A stretch of 64,000 bases of DNA from Flavobacterium sp. M31R6 (GTDB lineage: Bacteria; Bacteroidota; Bacteroidia; Flavobacteriales; Flavobacteriaceae), in the NCBI RefSeq assembly GCF_013284035.1, contig NZ_CP054141.1:1054001-1118000 (forward strand), written 5' to 3'. Positions 18,949-27,172 of the stretch are shown in pieces. A model generated the notes under the pieces. That model made no database searches, was not told where the DNA came from, and saw only the letters and a list, made by a program, of their open reading frames with translations. Every line of letters begins with the position of its first letter. The stretch's first letter is position 1. Position numbers and translations under genes: made by a program.

Positions 18949-19068
18949 GGGTGAGGGATAGCAGCTAGCTACCGAAGTAGCGCGAATAGCCCGACGCTAT
19001 AAAACAATGGGGCAAAATTCGCGTTGCTATAATTTGGCCCCGTTGTTTTATAGGGTCACCCCCAATTA
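18949..19068 (-). repeat. Family 1 dispersed hairpin element, copy B
   Basis: Starts about 3-4 nt after the mutY stop and reads in the mutY direction. The 5' box is diverged (GGGGGTGACC). Hairpin 1 has arms CTATAAAACAACGGGGC and GCCCCATTGTTTTATAG, unrelated in sequence to those of the other copies but still paired. The conserved GTCGGGCTATTCGC, GCTAC-TTCG-GTAGC and GCTATCCCTCAC blocks follow. Confidence 0.8.
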
Positions 19069-19071
19069 ATT

Positions 19072-20109
19072 TCACAGTTTCTCTTCTATGAAATTATGAA
19101 TCACGATCGGGAATGGGAAAGTTTTGGCTGTTTCGAGGTCAATACCATTTTCGATTGTGCCTTTTAAACTTGCTTTCCAAAACTTGATGTGCAAATGTTG
19201 GTGCGAGAGTTTATGGACGATACTTTCTTCATTGTATTCCAATAGGCTCTCTATTTTGTTTTCCTGGAAAAAATTTTGGCTGATTTGTTGGGCCACGGTT
19301 TCGAAATCTTCGACTTTGTCGGTTTCGATTAAAGGGAACTCATATAGATTGTGCCAAATTCCTTTGGCGGTGCGTTTCTGGATGATAGTGTTCTCCAAAT
19401 CATCGACGGCTACTATATAATTAAAGTAGCGATTTCGAACTTTAGTTTTCTTTAATTTTACGGGTAATTGATCTACTTTCTTTTTTTGCAGAGCGGCACA
19501 GCTATTATTAAAGACACATTCGGTGCAATTTGGATTTTTTGGTACGCATTGCAGTGCGCCAAATTCCATTATGGCTTGGTTGAATAGCGCAGGGTTGTCT
19601 TTTGGCATTAGTTCGAAAGCCAAAGCAGCGAATTCTTTTTTGGCTGAAGCTTGTGCAATGTCGGTTTCCACGTCAAAATAGCGTGAAAGTACCCGGAACA
19701 CATTTCCGTCAACCACGGGAACACATTCATTATAGGAGAAGGACGCAATTGCCGCGGCAGTGTACTCGCCAATTCCTTTAAGTTTTAGCAAGTCGGCATA
19801 ATTGTCCGGAAAGATGCCGTTCATTTCAAAGGCGACGGTTTGTGCGGTTTTGTGCAAATTCCGTGCGCGTGAATAATACCCTAATCCTTGCCAAAGTTTT
19901 AGGACTTGTTCTTCATTGGCTTTTGCCAGATCAAAAACAGTCGGAAAAGCCGTAGTAAATGATAAAAAATAAGGTGTTCCTTGAGCCACTCTTGTTTGTT
20001 GAAGCATGATTTCGGAGAGCCAAATCGGGTACGGATTGGTAGTTTTTCGCCACGGTAAATCGCGCTTGTTTTGTAAGTACCACTTAATTAGCGTGTTGTG
20101 AAATTTCAT
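19072..20109 (-). CDS. mutY: A/G-specific adenine glycosylase
   Basis: Removes adenine mispaired with 8-oxoguanine. The 345 residues contain the HhH-GPD fold (LKGIGEYTAAAIASF near residue 110, catalytic Asp in the VVDGNV region), the iron-sulfur loop C-x6-C-x2-C-x5-C (CVPKNPNC through CAAL, near 190-208), and a C-terminal Nudix-like domain that reads 8-oxoG. The ATG at 20109 follows a strong -7 box. It is divergent from the HU gene, the standard flavobacterial order, but is separated from ssb by two extra genes and a hairpin element. Confidence 0.96.
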   Translation of the reverse strand: MKFHNTLIKWYLQNKRDLPWRKTTNPYPIWLSEIMLQQTRVAQGTPYFLSFTTAFPTVFDLAKANEEQVLKLWQGLGYYSRARNLHKTAQTVAFEMNGIFPDNYADLLKLKGIGEYTAAAIASFSYNECVPVVDGNVFRVLSRYFDVETDIAQASAKKEFAALAFELMPKDNPALFNQAIMEFGALQCVPKNPNCTECVFNNSCAALQKKKVDQLPVKLKKTKVRNRYFNYIVAVDDLENTIIQKRTAKGIWHNLYEFPLIETDKVEDFETVAQQISQNFFQENKIESLLEYNEESIVHKLSHQHLHIKFWKASLKGTIENGIDLETAKTFPFPIVIHNFIEEKL

Positions 20110-20126
20110 TGTAAAAAATTTGAAAA

Positions 20127-20134
20127 CAAAAGTA
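20127..20134 (-). promoter_or_regulatory. -7 box of mutY
   Basis: TACTTTTG on the minus strand, an exact match, ending 17 nt before the ATG. It is back to back with the HU promoter about 60 bp away. No clear TTG -33 was seen. Confidence 0.55.
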
Positions 20135-20167
20135 ATTGTTTATGTAATTAAAATTTAACGAATTAGG

Positions 20168-20199
20168 TTGATTTATTGTTTTTTAAATTCATATATTTG
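20168..20199 (+). promoter_or_regulatory. HU gene promoter
   Basis: TTG at 20168-20170, a 21 nt spacer, then TATATTTG at 20192-20199: both boxes of the Bacteroidota promoter. The leader to the ATG at 20243 is about 38 nt and A-rich. Confidence 0.7.
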
Positions 20200-20242
20200 C
20201 AAACTCAAAAAAATTATTACAACATAATAAAAAGGAAAGAAA

Positions 20243-20533
20243 ATGACGAAAGCAGATATCGTAGCGAAGATTTCAGAAAAATTAGGTCTTGAAAAAGGGG
20301 ATGTGCAAGCAACCGTAGAGACTTTTATGAACGAAGTAAAAAACTCACTTGAAACTGGTGACAATGTTTACCTAAGAGGTTTCGGTAGTTTTATCGTTAA
20401 AACAAGAGCTGAAAAAACTGGAAGAAATATTTCCAAAAATACCACTATTAAAATTCCAGCACACAACATTCCTGCATTCAAACCTGCGAAAGTTTTTGTT
20501 GAAGGTGTAAAAGTGAACAACGAAGCAAAATAA
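20243..20533 (+). CDS. HU/IHF family nucleoid DNA-binding protein
   Basis: A 96-residue histone-like protein that bends and compacts DNA as a dimer. The fold is complete: helical N-terminus (MTKADIVAKISEKLGL), then GFGSFIVKTRAEKTGRN, then the DNA-binding beta arm with NIPAFKPAKVF. Flavobacterial annotations call this gene himA or HU. It has its own two-box promoter and is followed 31 nt later by a tiny basic ORF that shares its terminator, so the two are cotranscribed. Confidence 0.95.
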   Translation: MTKADIVAKISEKLGLEKGDVQATVETFMNEVKNSLETGDNVYLRGFGSFIVKTRAEKTGRNISKNTTIKIPAHNIPAFKPAKVFVEGVKVNNEAK

Positions 20534-20564
20534 CACTATTAATTAATCATAAAATCTATTAGAT

Positions 20565-20657
20565 ATGCCAAGTGGTAAAAAAAGAAAGAGACATAAGGTA
20601 GCGACGCACAAACGTAAAAAAAGAGCGAGAGCTAACCGTCACAAAAAGAAAAAGTAG
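20565..20657 (+). CDS. 30-residue basic ribosome-associated-type protein (AURKAIP1/COX24-like)
   Basis: ATG at 20565, stop TAG at 20655-20657. The 30 residues begin MPSGKKRKRHKVATHKRKKR and end RHKKKK; more than half are Lys, Arg or His. This is the short Bacteroidota family often annotated as AURKAIP1/COX24 domain protein; the domain is shared with mitochondrial ribosomal protein mS38, so a role on the ribosome is likely but inferred. It follows the HU gene on the same transcript, and its stop codon lies in the stem of the terminator. Easily missed because of its size. Confidence 0.8.
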   Translation: MPSGKKRKRHKVATHKRKKRARANRHKKKK

Positions 20658-20682
20658 TTTTAAACTACTTTTTTCTTTTTTA
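20651..20682 (+). terminator. Terminator after the HU gene and small basic ORF
   Basis: AAAGTAGTTT pairs with AAACTACTTT and is followed by a T-rich run. The left arm contains the stop codon of the 30-residue ORF. Confidence 0.8.
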
Positions 20683-20691
20683 AGTTCATTG

Positions 20692-20936
20692 AAATTGAGA
20701 TTTAAGATTGTAGATTACCGATTTAAGATTGCAGATTTAAAAAATCTAAAATCAAGAATCAATCCCGATAGATATCGGGACAGAAATCTAAAATCTCCCC
20801 GGGTACAATACCTGTTAAATTATTGTTTAATCCATCTGTACTAAAAAGTTTTTGGTTTATTGTTTTCTGTTTATGGTTCAAACTATAAACTACAAACAAC
20901 AAACAACAAACACAAAGTGCGGATAAAAATTTACAA
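20692..20936. repeat. AT-rich repeat-filled gap before rng
   Basis: Contains reiterated units of the GATTGCAGATTT / AATCTAAAATC kind that also occur at 35.4 and 48.4-48.5 kb, and a palindrome TCCCGATAGATATCGGGA near 20763-20780. No gene or exact -7 box for rng was seen. Confidence 0.5.
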
Positions 20937-22481
20937 ATGAATAAAGAATTGATCATTCGGTCTAGTTCTGATTTTGTGGATTTTGCCTTATTAAAAGATG
21001 GAAAACTAATTGAATTACACAAGGAAGAAGAGAAAAGCAACTTTCAAGTAGGTGATATTTTTATTGCCAAAATAAGAAAACCCGTTGCTGGACTTAATGC
21101 TGCTTTTGTAAACGTAGGCTTCGAAAAAGATGCCTTTTTACATTATCATGATTTAGGACCTAACTTAGCTTCCCAACTGAAATTCATAAAACTTGTAAGC
21201 GCAGGTAAAATAAAAGATTTCTCCCTAAAAAACTTTCAGTTTGAAAAAGAAATAGACAAGAATGGTACGATTACAGATGTAATTAGTGCCAATCAATCTG
21301 TTTTGGTACAAGTTGTCAAAGAACCAATATCGACCAAAGGGCCAAGGATAAGTGCAGAGCTTTCCCTAGCCGGAAGATTTATTGTTTTGGTTCCGTTTTC
21401 TGACCGAGTTTCTATTTCACAAAAAATAGAAGACAAAAAAGAAAAGGAACGTTTGAAACGTCTTGTACAATCAGTCAAACCAAAAGGATTTGGCGTTATT
21501 GTTCGTACAGTAGCCGAAGGCAAAAGCACAGTAGAATTAGAAAAAGATTTGCAGAACCTGCTAAGCAGATGGACTGCAATGTGTAAAAAATTACCAACTG
21601 CTCATCATCCTTCCAAAGTATTAGGAGAGCTCAACAGAGCTTCTTCAATATTAAGAGATGTATTTAATGATACTTTCAGTAGTATTCAGATAGATGATGA
21701 AGAGTTGTACAACCAAACAAAGGATTACTTGCAAGAAATTGCACCATCCAAACAATCAATTGTCAAGTTCTATCAGTCCAAAGACACACCAATTTTTGAG
21801 AAATACAATATAGAGAGACAAATCAAAACTTCATTTGGGAAAACAGTTTCCATGAGTAAAGGGGCTTATCTTATTATAGAACACACAGAAGCTTTACACG
21901 TCATTGACGTAAATAGCGGAAACCGTTCCAATAAAGCTACCAACCAAGAGGATACAGCCATGGAAGTCAATATGATTGCAGCCGCCGAAATAGCGAGACA
22001 ATTGCGTCTTCGTGATATGGGCGGAATCATAGTAGTTGATTTTATCGATATGTCTAATCCTGAAAATCGTAAAGTCTTGTTCGACTTCTTGAGAGAAGAA
22101 ATGAGCGACGATAAAGCGAAACACAAAATCTTACCACCGAGTAAATTTGGGTTGGTCCAAATTACCAGACAACGCGTAAGACCAGAAGTTAACATAAAAA
22201 CTAGAGAAGAAGATCCAAACAATGAAAATGGCGAAATTGAAGCGCCAATATTAATCATTGACAAAATCGCTTCCGATCTGGAAAGAGTTTTAAAAACCCA
22301 CAATAAAGTAGTGCTTAATGTACATCCGTTTGTGGCTGCATACCTCAGTAAAGGTTTTCCATCATTGCGTTCAAGATGGTTTTTTGAACACAAAAAATGG
22401 GTGAAAATCATACCACGTGACGCTTACACGTATTTGGAATATCATTTCTACGATAAAAAGGGAGATGTTATTAAGGAATAA
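20937..22481 (+). CDS. rng: Ribonuclease G/E
   Basis: Single-strand endoribonuclease for rRNA maturation and mRNA decay. The 514 residues comprise an N-terminal region with an S1 domain (about 38-125, VGDIFIAKI, then AAFVNVGFEKDAFLH), the 5'-sensor/RNase H-like part and the DNase I-like catalytic domain with VIDVNSGN and the metal-binding GGIIVVDFIDM (about 330-370). It lacks a long disordered C-terminal scaffold, so it is RNase G-like in size. The start at 20937 gives the usual MNKELIIRSSS N-terminus. A strong terminator follows directly. Confidence 0.95.
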   Translation: MNKELIIRSSSDFVDFALLKDGKLIELHKEEEKSNFQVGDIFIAKIRKPVAGLNAAFVNVGFEKDAFLHYHDLGPNLASQLKFIKLVSAGKIKDFSLKNFQFEKEIDKNGTITDVISANQSVLVQVVKEPISTKGPRISAELSLAGRFIVLVPFSDRVSISQKIEDKKEKERLKRLVQSVKPKGFGVIVRTVAEGKSTVELEKDLQNLLSRWTAMCKKLPTAHHPSKVLGELNRASSILRDVFNDTFSSIQIDDEELYNQTKDYLQEIAPSKQSIVKFYQSKDTPIFEKYNIERQIKTSFGKTVSMSKGAYLIIEHTEALHVIDVNSGNRSNKATNQEDTAMEVNMIAAAEIARQLRLRDMGGIIVVDFIDMSNPENRKVLFDFLREEMSDDKAKHKILPPSKFGLVQITRQRVRPEVNIKTREEDPNNENGEIEAPILIIDKIASDLERVLKTHNKVVLNVHPFVAAYLSKGFPSLRSRWFFEHKKWVKIIPRDAYTYLEYHFYDKKGDVIKE

Positions 22482-22487
22482 AACAAA

Positions 22488-22519
22488 GAACCGCCTTTCG
22501 TGAGATTGGCGGTTTTTTT
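22488..22519 (+). terminator. Terminator of rng
   Basis: GAACCGCC and GGCGGTTT form the stem around a TTTCGTGAGATT loop, followed by a run of T. Confidence 0.85.
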
Positions 22520-22599
22520 GTGTCTTGTTCTGAATGGTTTTTTATTGGTCCAAACTGAGTTCAATTGTTGTTTTTTGGAGCAGAAAGATTTGGCTTTTT

Positions 22600-22680
22600 T
22601 GGAAATATAGTCCCGCTTTTCGTTTCAATCTTTTGTGCCGAACCCCGGCACAAAAGGATTTCCACTTTAATCGGGGCTAA
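22600..22680. repeat. Family 2 dispersed hairpin element, copy E
   Basis: Between the converging rng and M16 genes. ATCTTTTGTGCCG (22628-22640) pairs with CGGCACAAAAGGAT (22646-22659). The outer parts are TCCCGCTTTTCG on the left and TCGGGGCTAA on the right. It matches the elements at 33796-33876 and 45340-45415. A frame open through it (22565-22948) is not a gene. Confidence 0.75.
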
Positions 22681-22759
22681 AGAGTTGGATTTTTGCTTTT
22701 TTGCCATCATTCAGAAAAAAAGGAATAATCAAACTCAGTTGGTAAAAGAAAAATACGAA

Positions 22760-24760
22760 TTATTGAAAATCAGTATCTTTTACACTTTCGTTGATTGTGA
22801 TTTCAGACATTTTTATATCCAGTTCAATGCCTATGTTTTGTATGATATTAAAAGGGATTTTCACACTTTTTACTTCTCGATAATCGTTGAAATTGGTAGT
22901 CACAATAATTGTTTCTTCGTCTTGATCTATGATTTTAGATTCGGCTAGTTTAAGTCCGTTTTTGGTATCGTAGAAATAGTTGTTTTTCCCGTTTTTGACA
23001 ACATAGGTATCGTTTCCATTGATGGTTTCAATTCTGTCGATAGTTAGTTCGTTCATCTTTAATAAAAGAAGTTCTTCAAATGGAGTTGCTGATGCTTGCA
23101 TTTCGGCTAACTCTTCTCCTTCAAAATCTTTGCGTTGTCCTTGTTCAATGGTGTAGGCTCCTTTTGGGGTAATTACCTGTTTCATCATACTCATTCCTTC
23201 CATTGAAATTTCTACCAAAGAATTTCCTTTAGTGTCTGTTTTTGAGGTATAGGTTAAAGGTGTTGGGGCCTGTGGAATTGTGGCTGATCCTATCATAGTA
23301 ATAGATTTTACCGACGAAACTGCTTCCTGTCCTCCAATTGCTTTGATGTAATTCTCAAGTACATTTTTGACAGAGATTCCTGTTGGGATTTCTTTGTTCA
23401 AAATCGGTTTTTCTATAGGGTTTCCATATTTGTCAAAATAGAACATCGGAATTTTTAGTTTTTCCAATCCTGGAGTAATTTCAGATCCTTTGCCTGCAAT
23501 TACAATTCGCATATTGTCTATTAAGAAATATTTGTTGGCTACACGCAGTACATCATCAGCTGTCACGGCGTTGATTGTTTGTATGTATTTCTCGTAAAAA
23601 TCAGCTGGAAGTTTTTCGGTTTCTATGTTTAATGCATAACGAGCAACGGCTTGTGGTTTTTCAACCTGCATCACAAATCTTCCAATGTAACCTGCTTTTA
23701 CGGTTGCAAGTACTTCTTCGGTAACTTTCTCGGTACGGATTCGTTTTATTTCTTTGATAAATTCCATAACGGCACTGTCGGTAACGGCATTCCTTACGGC
23801 AGATTTAGCAAAGAATTTGGATGTGTATTTTCCAGCTGCTATGCCGGATCTTGCGCCATAAGTCCAAGCGTGTTCTTCACGTAAATTCATGTTTAAATAA
23901 CTGTTGAAATCTCCTCCCAGAATTTGATTGGCAATTACGGCAGGAAAAAAATCAGAATCTCCCATTTTTAAACTTACGGTATTTACCAATGTGATTTCAG
24001 ACTGAACTGCATTTGGTACATCAACTAAATTGATTTGTAAATTTGATACATTAGCAGGGATGTCATATGGTGTTTTTGGCGTGTTTTTTTTCTCCCAAGA
24101 ACCAAATAATTTTTCTACGACTATTTTTACATTATCGTATTTAACATCGCCAACAATTACTAAGTATGCGTTTTCGGGAACGAAGTAAGTTTTGTAATTT
24201 GTTTCTACGTCGGCAAGAGTTATGTTGTTTAGTGTTTCTTCAGTCATAAATTCACCTGAAGGATGGTTCTTTCCAAAAGCTAAAGCATCGACAACGCGAC
24301 TGGCAATTGCAGGAACGCTTTTTTCTTCGGCTTTCATCCCTTCGATTAATTTGGCCTTTTCTTTTTCAAAATCTTCTTGTGTGAAATTTGGATGTAAGAC
24401 ACCTTCTGCCATTAGTTCCAAAATTCTTCCACTGTATTTGGAAAGTGAATTTGCTGTAGCCCCGTGGGAACTAAAATTGATATCTACTCCCCAAAAGTCG
24501 ATTTCTTCATTGAAAGCAGTCTTTGTTGTTATCTTACTACCATTTCCAATTAAGTTACTGGTCAATTCATCGACTCCTTTTTTGTTGCCTTCTGCAAAAG
24601 GAGCGTTGTCTAACGTTAGATTGAAGGATACTTTAGGTAATTTATGATTTTCTACTACCAATATCTTCATACCATTGTCCAAAACAAAGCTTTGTGGTTT
24701 TTTGATATTGATTATAGGTGATTTTCCGGGTTTGGGTTGCGTGCGTTCTGTTGCTTGCAT
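22760..24760 (-). CDS. M16 family peptidase-like protein, non-catalytic partner
   Basis: Two M16 domains in about residues 20-440 plus a C-terminal LolA/outer-membrane lipoprotein-sorting-like region (about 470-660). The zinc motif HxxEH is absent: the equivalent segment reads GVDELTSNLIG. It is therefore the structural partner of the active M16 protein encoded just upstream, a common two-gene layout in which both form a heterodimer. The first ATG is at 24760, but the frame is open upstream and encodes KRLLQYSSFSSLTGIMQA, a plausible signal peptide. The only codons available to start it are ATA (24808), ATC or ATT. A start at 24808 would leave a 13 nt gap from the previous gene. Confidence 0.85.
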   Translation of the reverse strand: MQATERTQPKPGKSPIINIKKPQSFVLDNGMKILVVENHKLPKVSFNLTLDNAPFAEGNKKGVDELTSNLIGNGSKITTKTAFNEEIDFWGVDINFSSHGATANSLSKYSGRILELMAEGVLHPNFTQEDFEKEKAKLIEGMKAEEKSVPAIASRVVDALAFGKNHPSGEFMTEETLNNITLADVETNYKTYFVPENAYLVIVGDVKYDNVKIVVEKLFGSWEKKNTPKTPYDIPANVSNLQINLVDVPNAVQSEITLVNTVSLKMGDSDFFPAVIANQILGGDFNSYLNMNLREEHAWTYGARSGIAAGKYTSKFFAKSAVRNAVTDSAVMEFIKEIKRIRTEKVTEEVLATVKAGYIGRFVMQVEKPQAVARYALNIETEKLPADFYEKYIQTINAVTADDVLRVANKYFLIDNMRIVIAGKGSEITPGLEKLKIPMFYFDKYGNPIEKPILNKEIPTGISVKNVLENYIKAIGGQEAVSSVKSITMIGSATIPQAPTPLTYTSKTDTKGNSLVEISMEGMSMMKQVITPKGAYTIEQGQRKDFEGEELAEMQASATPFEELLLLKMNELTIDRIETINGNDTYVVKNGKNNYFYDTKNGLKLAESKIIDQDEETIIVTTNFNDYREVKSVKIPFNIIQNIGIELDIKMSEITINESVKDTDFQ

Positions 24761-24821
24761 AATTCCTGTTAGTGATGAAAAGGATGAATACTGTAATAGT
24801 CTTTTTATGATATTGGGCTCT

Positions 24822-26126
24822 TTAATTAAGGGGTTTTGCCGGTATATAATCTAAAAGTAAACGTTGGTTTGGATTTAGGTATTTGTTGGCGACCTCTCTT
24901 ATTTCTTCCCGTGTAATCGAGTGGTACAGTTCAATTTCGGTGTTGATTAGGTTGATGTCTTTGTATAATAGGTAATAAGATGCCAGATTGTTCGCAATCC
25001 CTTCTATAGTTGCATTTGTGTTCACGAAAGTGTTATCGAATTTGTTTCGCAATTTTTCATAATCTTTTTCAGAAATCAAATCGGTTTGGATTTTTACAAT
25101 TTCTTCGTCAATTTCTTTAAGCATGTCTTTGGTGGTGAAGTTGGCCATTGGTAATCCATATATTATGTACATGCCGTAATCTTCTTGGCTAAAGCCAACA
25201 GCTCCAACTTGTAGTGCCATTTTTTTATCGTCTACTACTTTTTTGTACAATTTTGAACTTTTGCCATCGCTCAAATACGAAGAGATTAAGTCCAATACTC
25301 TGGCGTCTCTACTTTTCATGGATGGAGTTCGGTAACTTGCTACCAACATTGGGATTTGAATGTTGGGGTCTTCGTAGGTAGCTGTGATCGTTTCAGTTAT
25401 TGGTTCTTCGATGAAGGTCTTTTTAGGAACAACTTCTCCCTTCGGAATTGGACCAAAGTATTTTTGAATCCATTCTTTGGCTTGTTTTTTATCGAAATCT
25501 CCGGCGACAACCAAAACAGCATTATTAGGCAAATAGAATTTTTTGTTGAATGCTTGAAATTCTTCTAGAGTTGCAGCATCTATGTGTTCCATTGAGCCGA
25601 TAGTTGTCCATCGGTAAGGATGATTTTTGAACATATTTTCTTTTACCGCCGCAAGGATGTTTCCATAAGGTCTGTTGTCGTAGCTGGTTCTTTTTTCTTC
25701 TTTTACGACTTCGTTTTGGGTGTCAACCCCAATTTTGTTGATTATCGGGTGTAATAATCTTTCGGATTCCATCCAAAGTCCCAATTCTAAATTATTTGAT
25801 GGAAATATTTCGTAATAATAGGTTCTGTCGTCGGTGGTGTTGGCGTTATTTGTTCCTCCATTTGAAGTTACAATTTTAAACCATTCACCTCTCTTGATGT
25901 TTTTGGTTCCTTCAAATAATAAATGTTCGAAGAAATGTGCAAAACCGGTTCGGTCTGGATTTTCGTCTTTGGCACCCACGTGATACATGACAGAAGTAAT
26001 AACAACAGGGGCAGAATCATCATGGTGTAAAATAACATGCAAACCGTTGTCTAAATCGTATTCCTCGAAAACTACTTTTTGAGCTGAAGCAACTCCTCCT
26101 AATGTTAATACGGCACTTGACATCAT
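24822..26126 (-). CDS. M16 family zinc peptidase, catalytic subunit
   Basis: A 434-residue exported metallopeptidase with the inverted zinc motif HFFEH (in FAHFFEHLLFEG, near residue 64) and the downstream Glu about 75 residues later in the NEVVKEEKRT region. It carries one active and one inactive M16 half. It is likely to degrade peptides in the periplasm with its neighbour. The signal peptide from the ATG at 26126 (MMSSAVLTLGGVASAQ) lacks a basic n-region. The codons just upstream read TTA AAA ACA, so the true start may be a few codons earlier with a non-standard codon. A -7 box lies about 40 nt upstream. Confidence 0.9.
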   Translation of the reverse strand: MMSSAVLTLGGVASAQKVVFEEYDLDNGLHVILHHDDSAPVVITSVMYHVGAKDENPDRTGFAHFFEHLLFEGTKNIKRGEWFKIVTSNGGTNNANTTDDRTYYYEIFPSNNLELGLWMESERLLHPIINKIGVDTQNEVVKEEKRTSYDNRPYGNILAAVKENMFKNHPYRWTTIGSMEHIDAATLEEFQAFNKKFYLPNNAVLVVAGDFDKKQAKEWIQKYFGPIPKGEVVPKKTFIEEPITETITATYEDPNIQIPMLVASYRTPSMKSRDARVLDLISSYLSDGKSSKLYKKVVDDKKMALQVGAVGFSQEDYGMYIIYGLPMANFTTKDMLKEIDEEIVKIQTDLISEKDYEKLRNKFDNTFVNTNATIEGIANNLASYYLLYKDINLINTEIELYHSITREEIREVANKYLNPNQRLLLDYIPAKPLN

Positions 26127-26167
26127 TGTTTGTTTTTAATGGTAATTGTTTTGTGATTTTGTCATAG

Positions 26168-26175
26168 CAAAAATA
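26168..26175 (-). promoter_or_regulatory. -7 box of the M16 gene pair
   Basis: TATTTTTG on the minus strand, exact TAnnTTTG, 41 nt before the ATG at 26126. No TTG at -33. Confidence 0.5.
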
Positions 26176-26313
26176 CCTTTTTTTATCCTGTAGAAAGTAG
26201 GTAAATTCATCATTGGGAATATATTAACGTTATTTTACTTTGCAACGGTAAGTGTTTCAAAAATAGGATGAAATAGGTGAAGAAAAAGCTATGAAATATT
26301 TTTCAGTAAAGGA

Positions 26314-26343
26314 TTGCAGGGTAAATATTTAATTGTATATTTG
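26314..26343 (+). promoter_or_regulatory. rplU-rpmA promoter
   Basis: TTG (26314-26316), 19 nt spacer, TATATTTG (26336-26343). This is an ideal two-box Bacteroidota promoter, about 25 nt of leader before the rplU ATG. Confidence 0.8.
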
Positions 26344-26373
26344 CAACCTTAAAAATTATTAAAACAATTCAGT

Positions 26374-26808
26374 ATGTATGCAATCGTAGAGATAGCAGGG
26401 CAACAGTTTAAAGTAAGCAAAGACCTAAAGGTTTACGTTCACCGTTTGGCAAATGAAGAAGGATCAAAAGTTTCTTTTGATAAAGTTTATTTGTTAGACG
26501 ATAACGGTTCAATCACAATAGGCGCCCCAGCTATAGAAGGTGCTTCAGTAGAAGCTAAAGTGTTACAACACTTAAAAGGAGATAAAGTTATCGTTTTCAA
26601 AAAGAAAAGAAGAAAAGGATACAAAAAAAGAAATGGTCACAGACAATATCTTTCTCAAATTGTAATTGAAGGTATTACTGTTGGAGGAGCTCCTAAAAAA
26701 GCAGCTTCTAAAAAGGTAGCAGTTGAAGCAACTACAGAAGAAGTAGCAGAAGTTGCTCCTAAAGTAAAAAAAGCTCCAAAAGCTAAAAAAGAAGATACAC
26801 AAGAATAA
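26374..26808 (+). CDS. rplU: 50S ribosomal protein L21
   Basis: A 144-residue L21. The conserved part is residues 1-103 (MYAIVEIAGQQFKV, then the KKKRRKGYKKRNGHRQ rRNA-binding loop). It carries a C-terminal extension of about 40 residues rich in Ala, Lys, Glu and Val, typical of flavobacteria and absent from the ~103-residue E. coli protein. It is 22 nt upstream of rpmA under the shared promoter. Confidence 0.97.
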   Translation: MYAIVEIAGQQFKVSKDLKVYVHRLANEEGSKVSFDKVYLLDDNGSITIGAPAIEGASVEAKVLQHLKGDKVIVFKKKRRKGYKKRNGHRQYLSQIVIEGITVGGAPKKAASKKVAVEATTEEVAEVAPKVKKAPKAKKEDTQE

Positions 26809-26830
26809 TAACAAAATAAACTAATACGTC

Positions 26831-27091
26831 ATGGCTCACAAGAAAGGTGTCGGTAGTTCCAAGAATGGTAGAGAATCAGAATCAAAACGTTTAGGCGTTA
26901 AGATTTTTGGTGGACAAGCTGCTATCGCAGGGAACATCATCGTAAGACAAAGAGGTTCAAAACACAATCCAGGTGAAAACGTTTACATCAGTAAAGATCA
27001 CACCCTACACGCAAGAGTAGATGGAGTTGTTCACTTCCAAAAGAAAAGAGATAATAAATCTTATGTTTCTATACTTCCATTCGAAGCATAA
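26831..27091 (+). CDS. rpmA: 50S ribosomal protein L27
   Basis: An 86-residue L27. The N-terminus [20 protein letters not shown] is the mature form that reaches the peptidyl-transferase centre, with no Firmicutes-type leader to be cleaved. The order rplU-rpmA is nearly universal. A terminator follows. Confidence 0.97.
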   Translation: MAHKKGVGSSKNGRESESKRLGVKIFGGQAAIAGNIIVRQRGSKHNPGENVYISKDHTLHARVDGVVHFQKKRDNKSYVSILPFEA

Positions 27092-27114
27092 TCATAAAGA
27101 TTCTATATTATTAC

Positions 27115-27145
27115 AAAACCCGTTTCGAAAGAAGCGGGTTTTTTG
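27115..27145 (+). terminator. Terminator of rplU-rpmA
   Basis: AAAACCCG(T)TT pairs with GAAGCGGGTTTT, followed by TTG and T-rich sequence. Confidence 0.8.
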
Positions 27146-27172
27146 TTTTAGAATTGTTCTTAATTGCGTCGA

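Noticed and set aside
22565..22948. 127-residue plus-strand frame downstream of rng
   Set aside because: It runs through hairpin element E and the end of the M16 gene on the other strand, and has no family resemblance or promoter.
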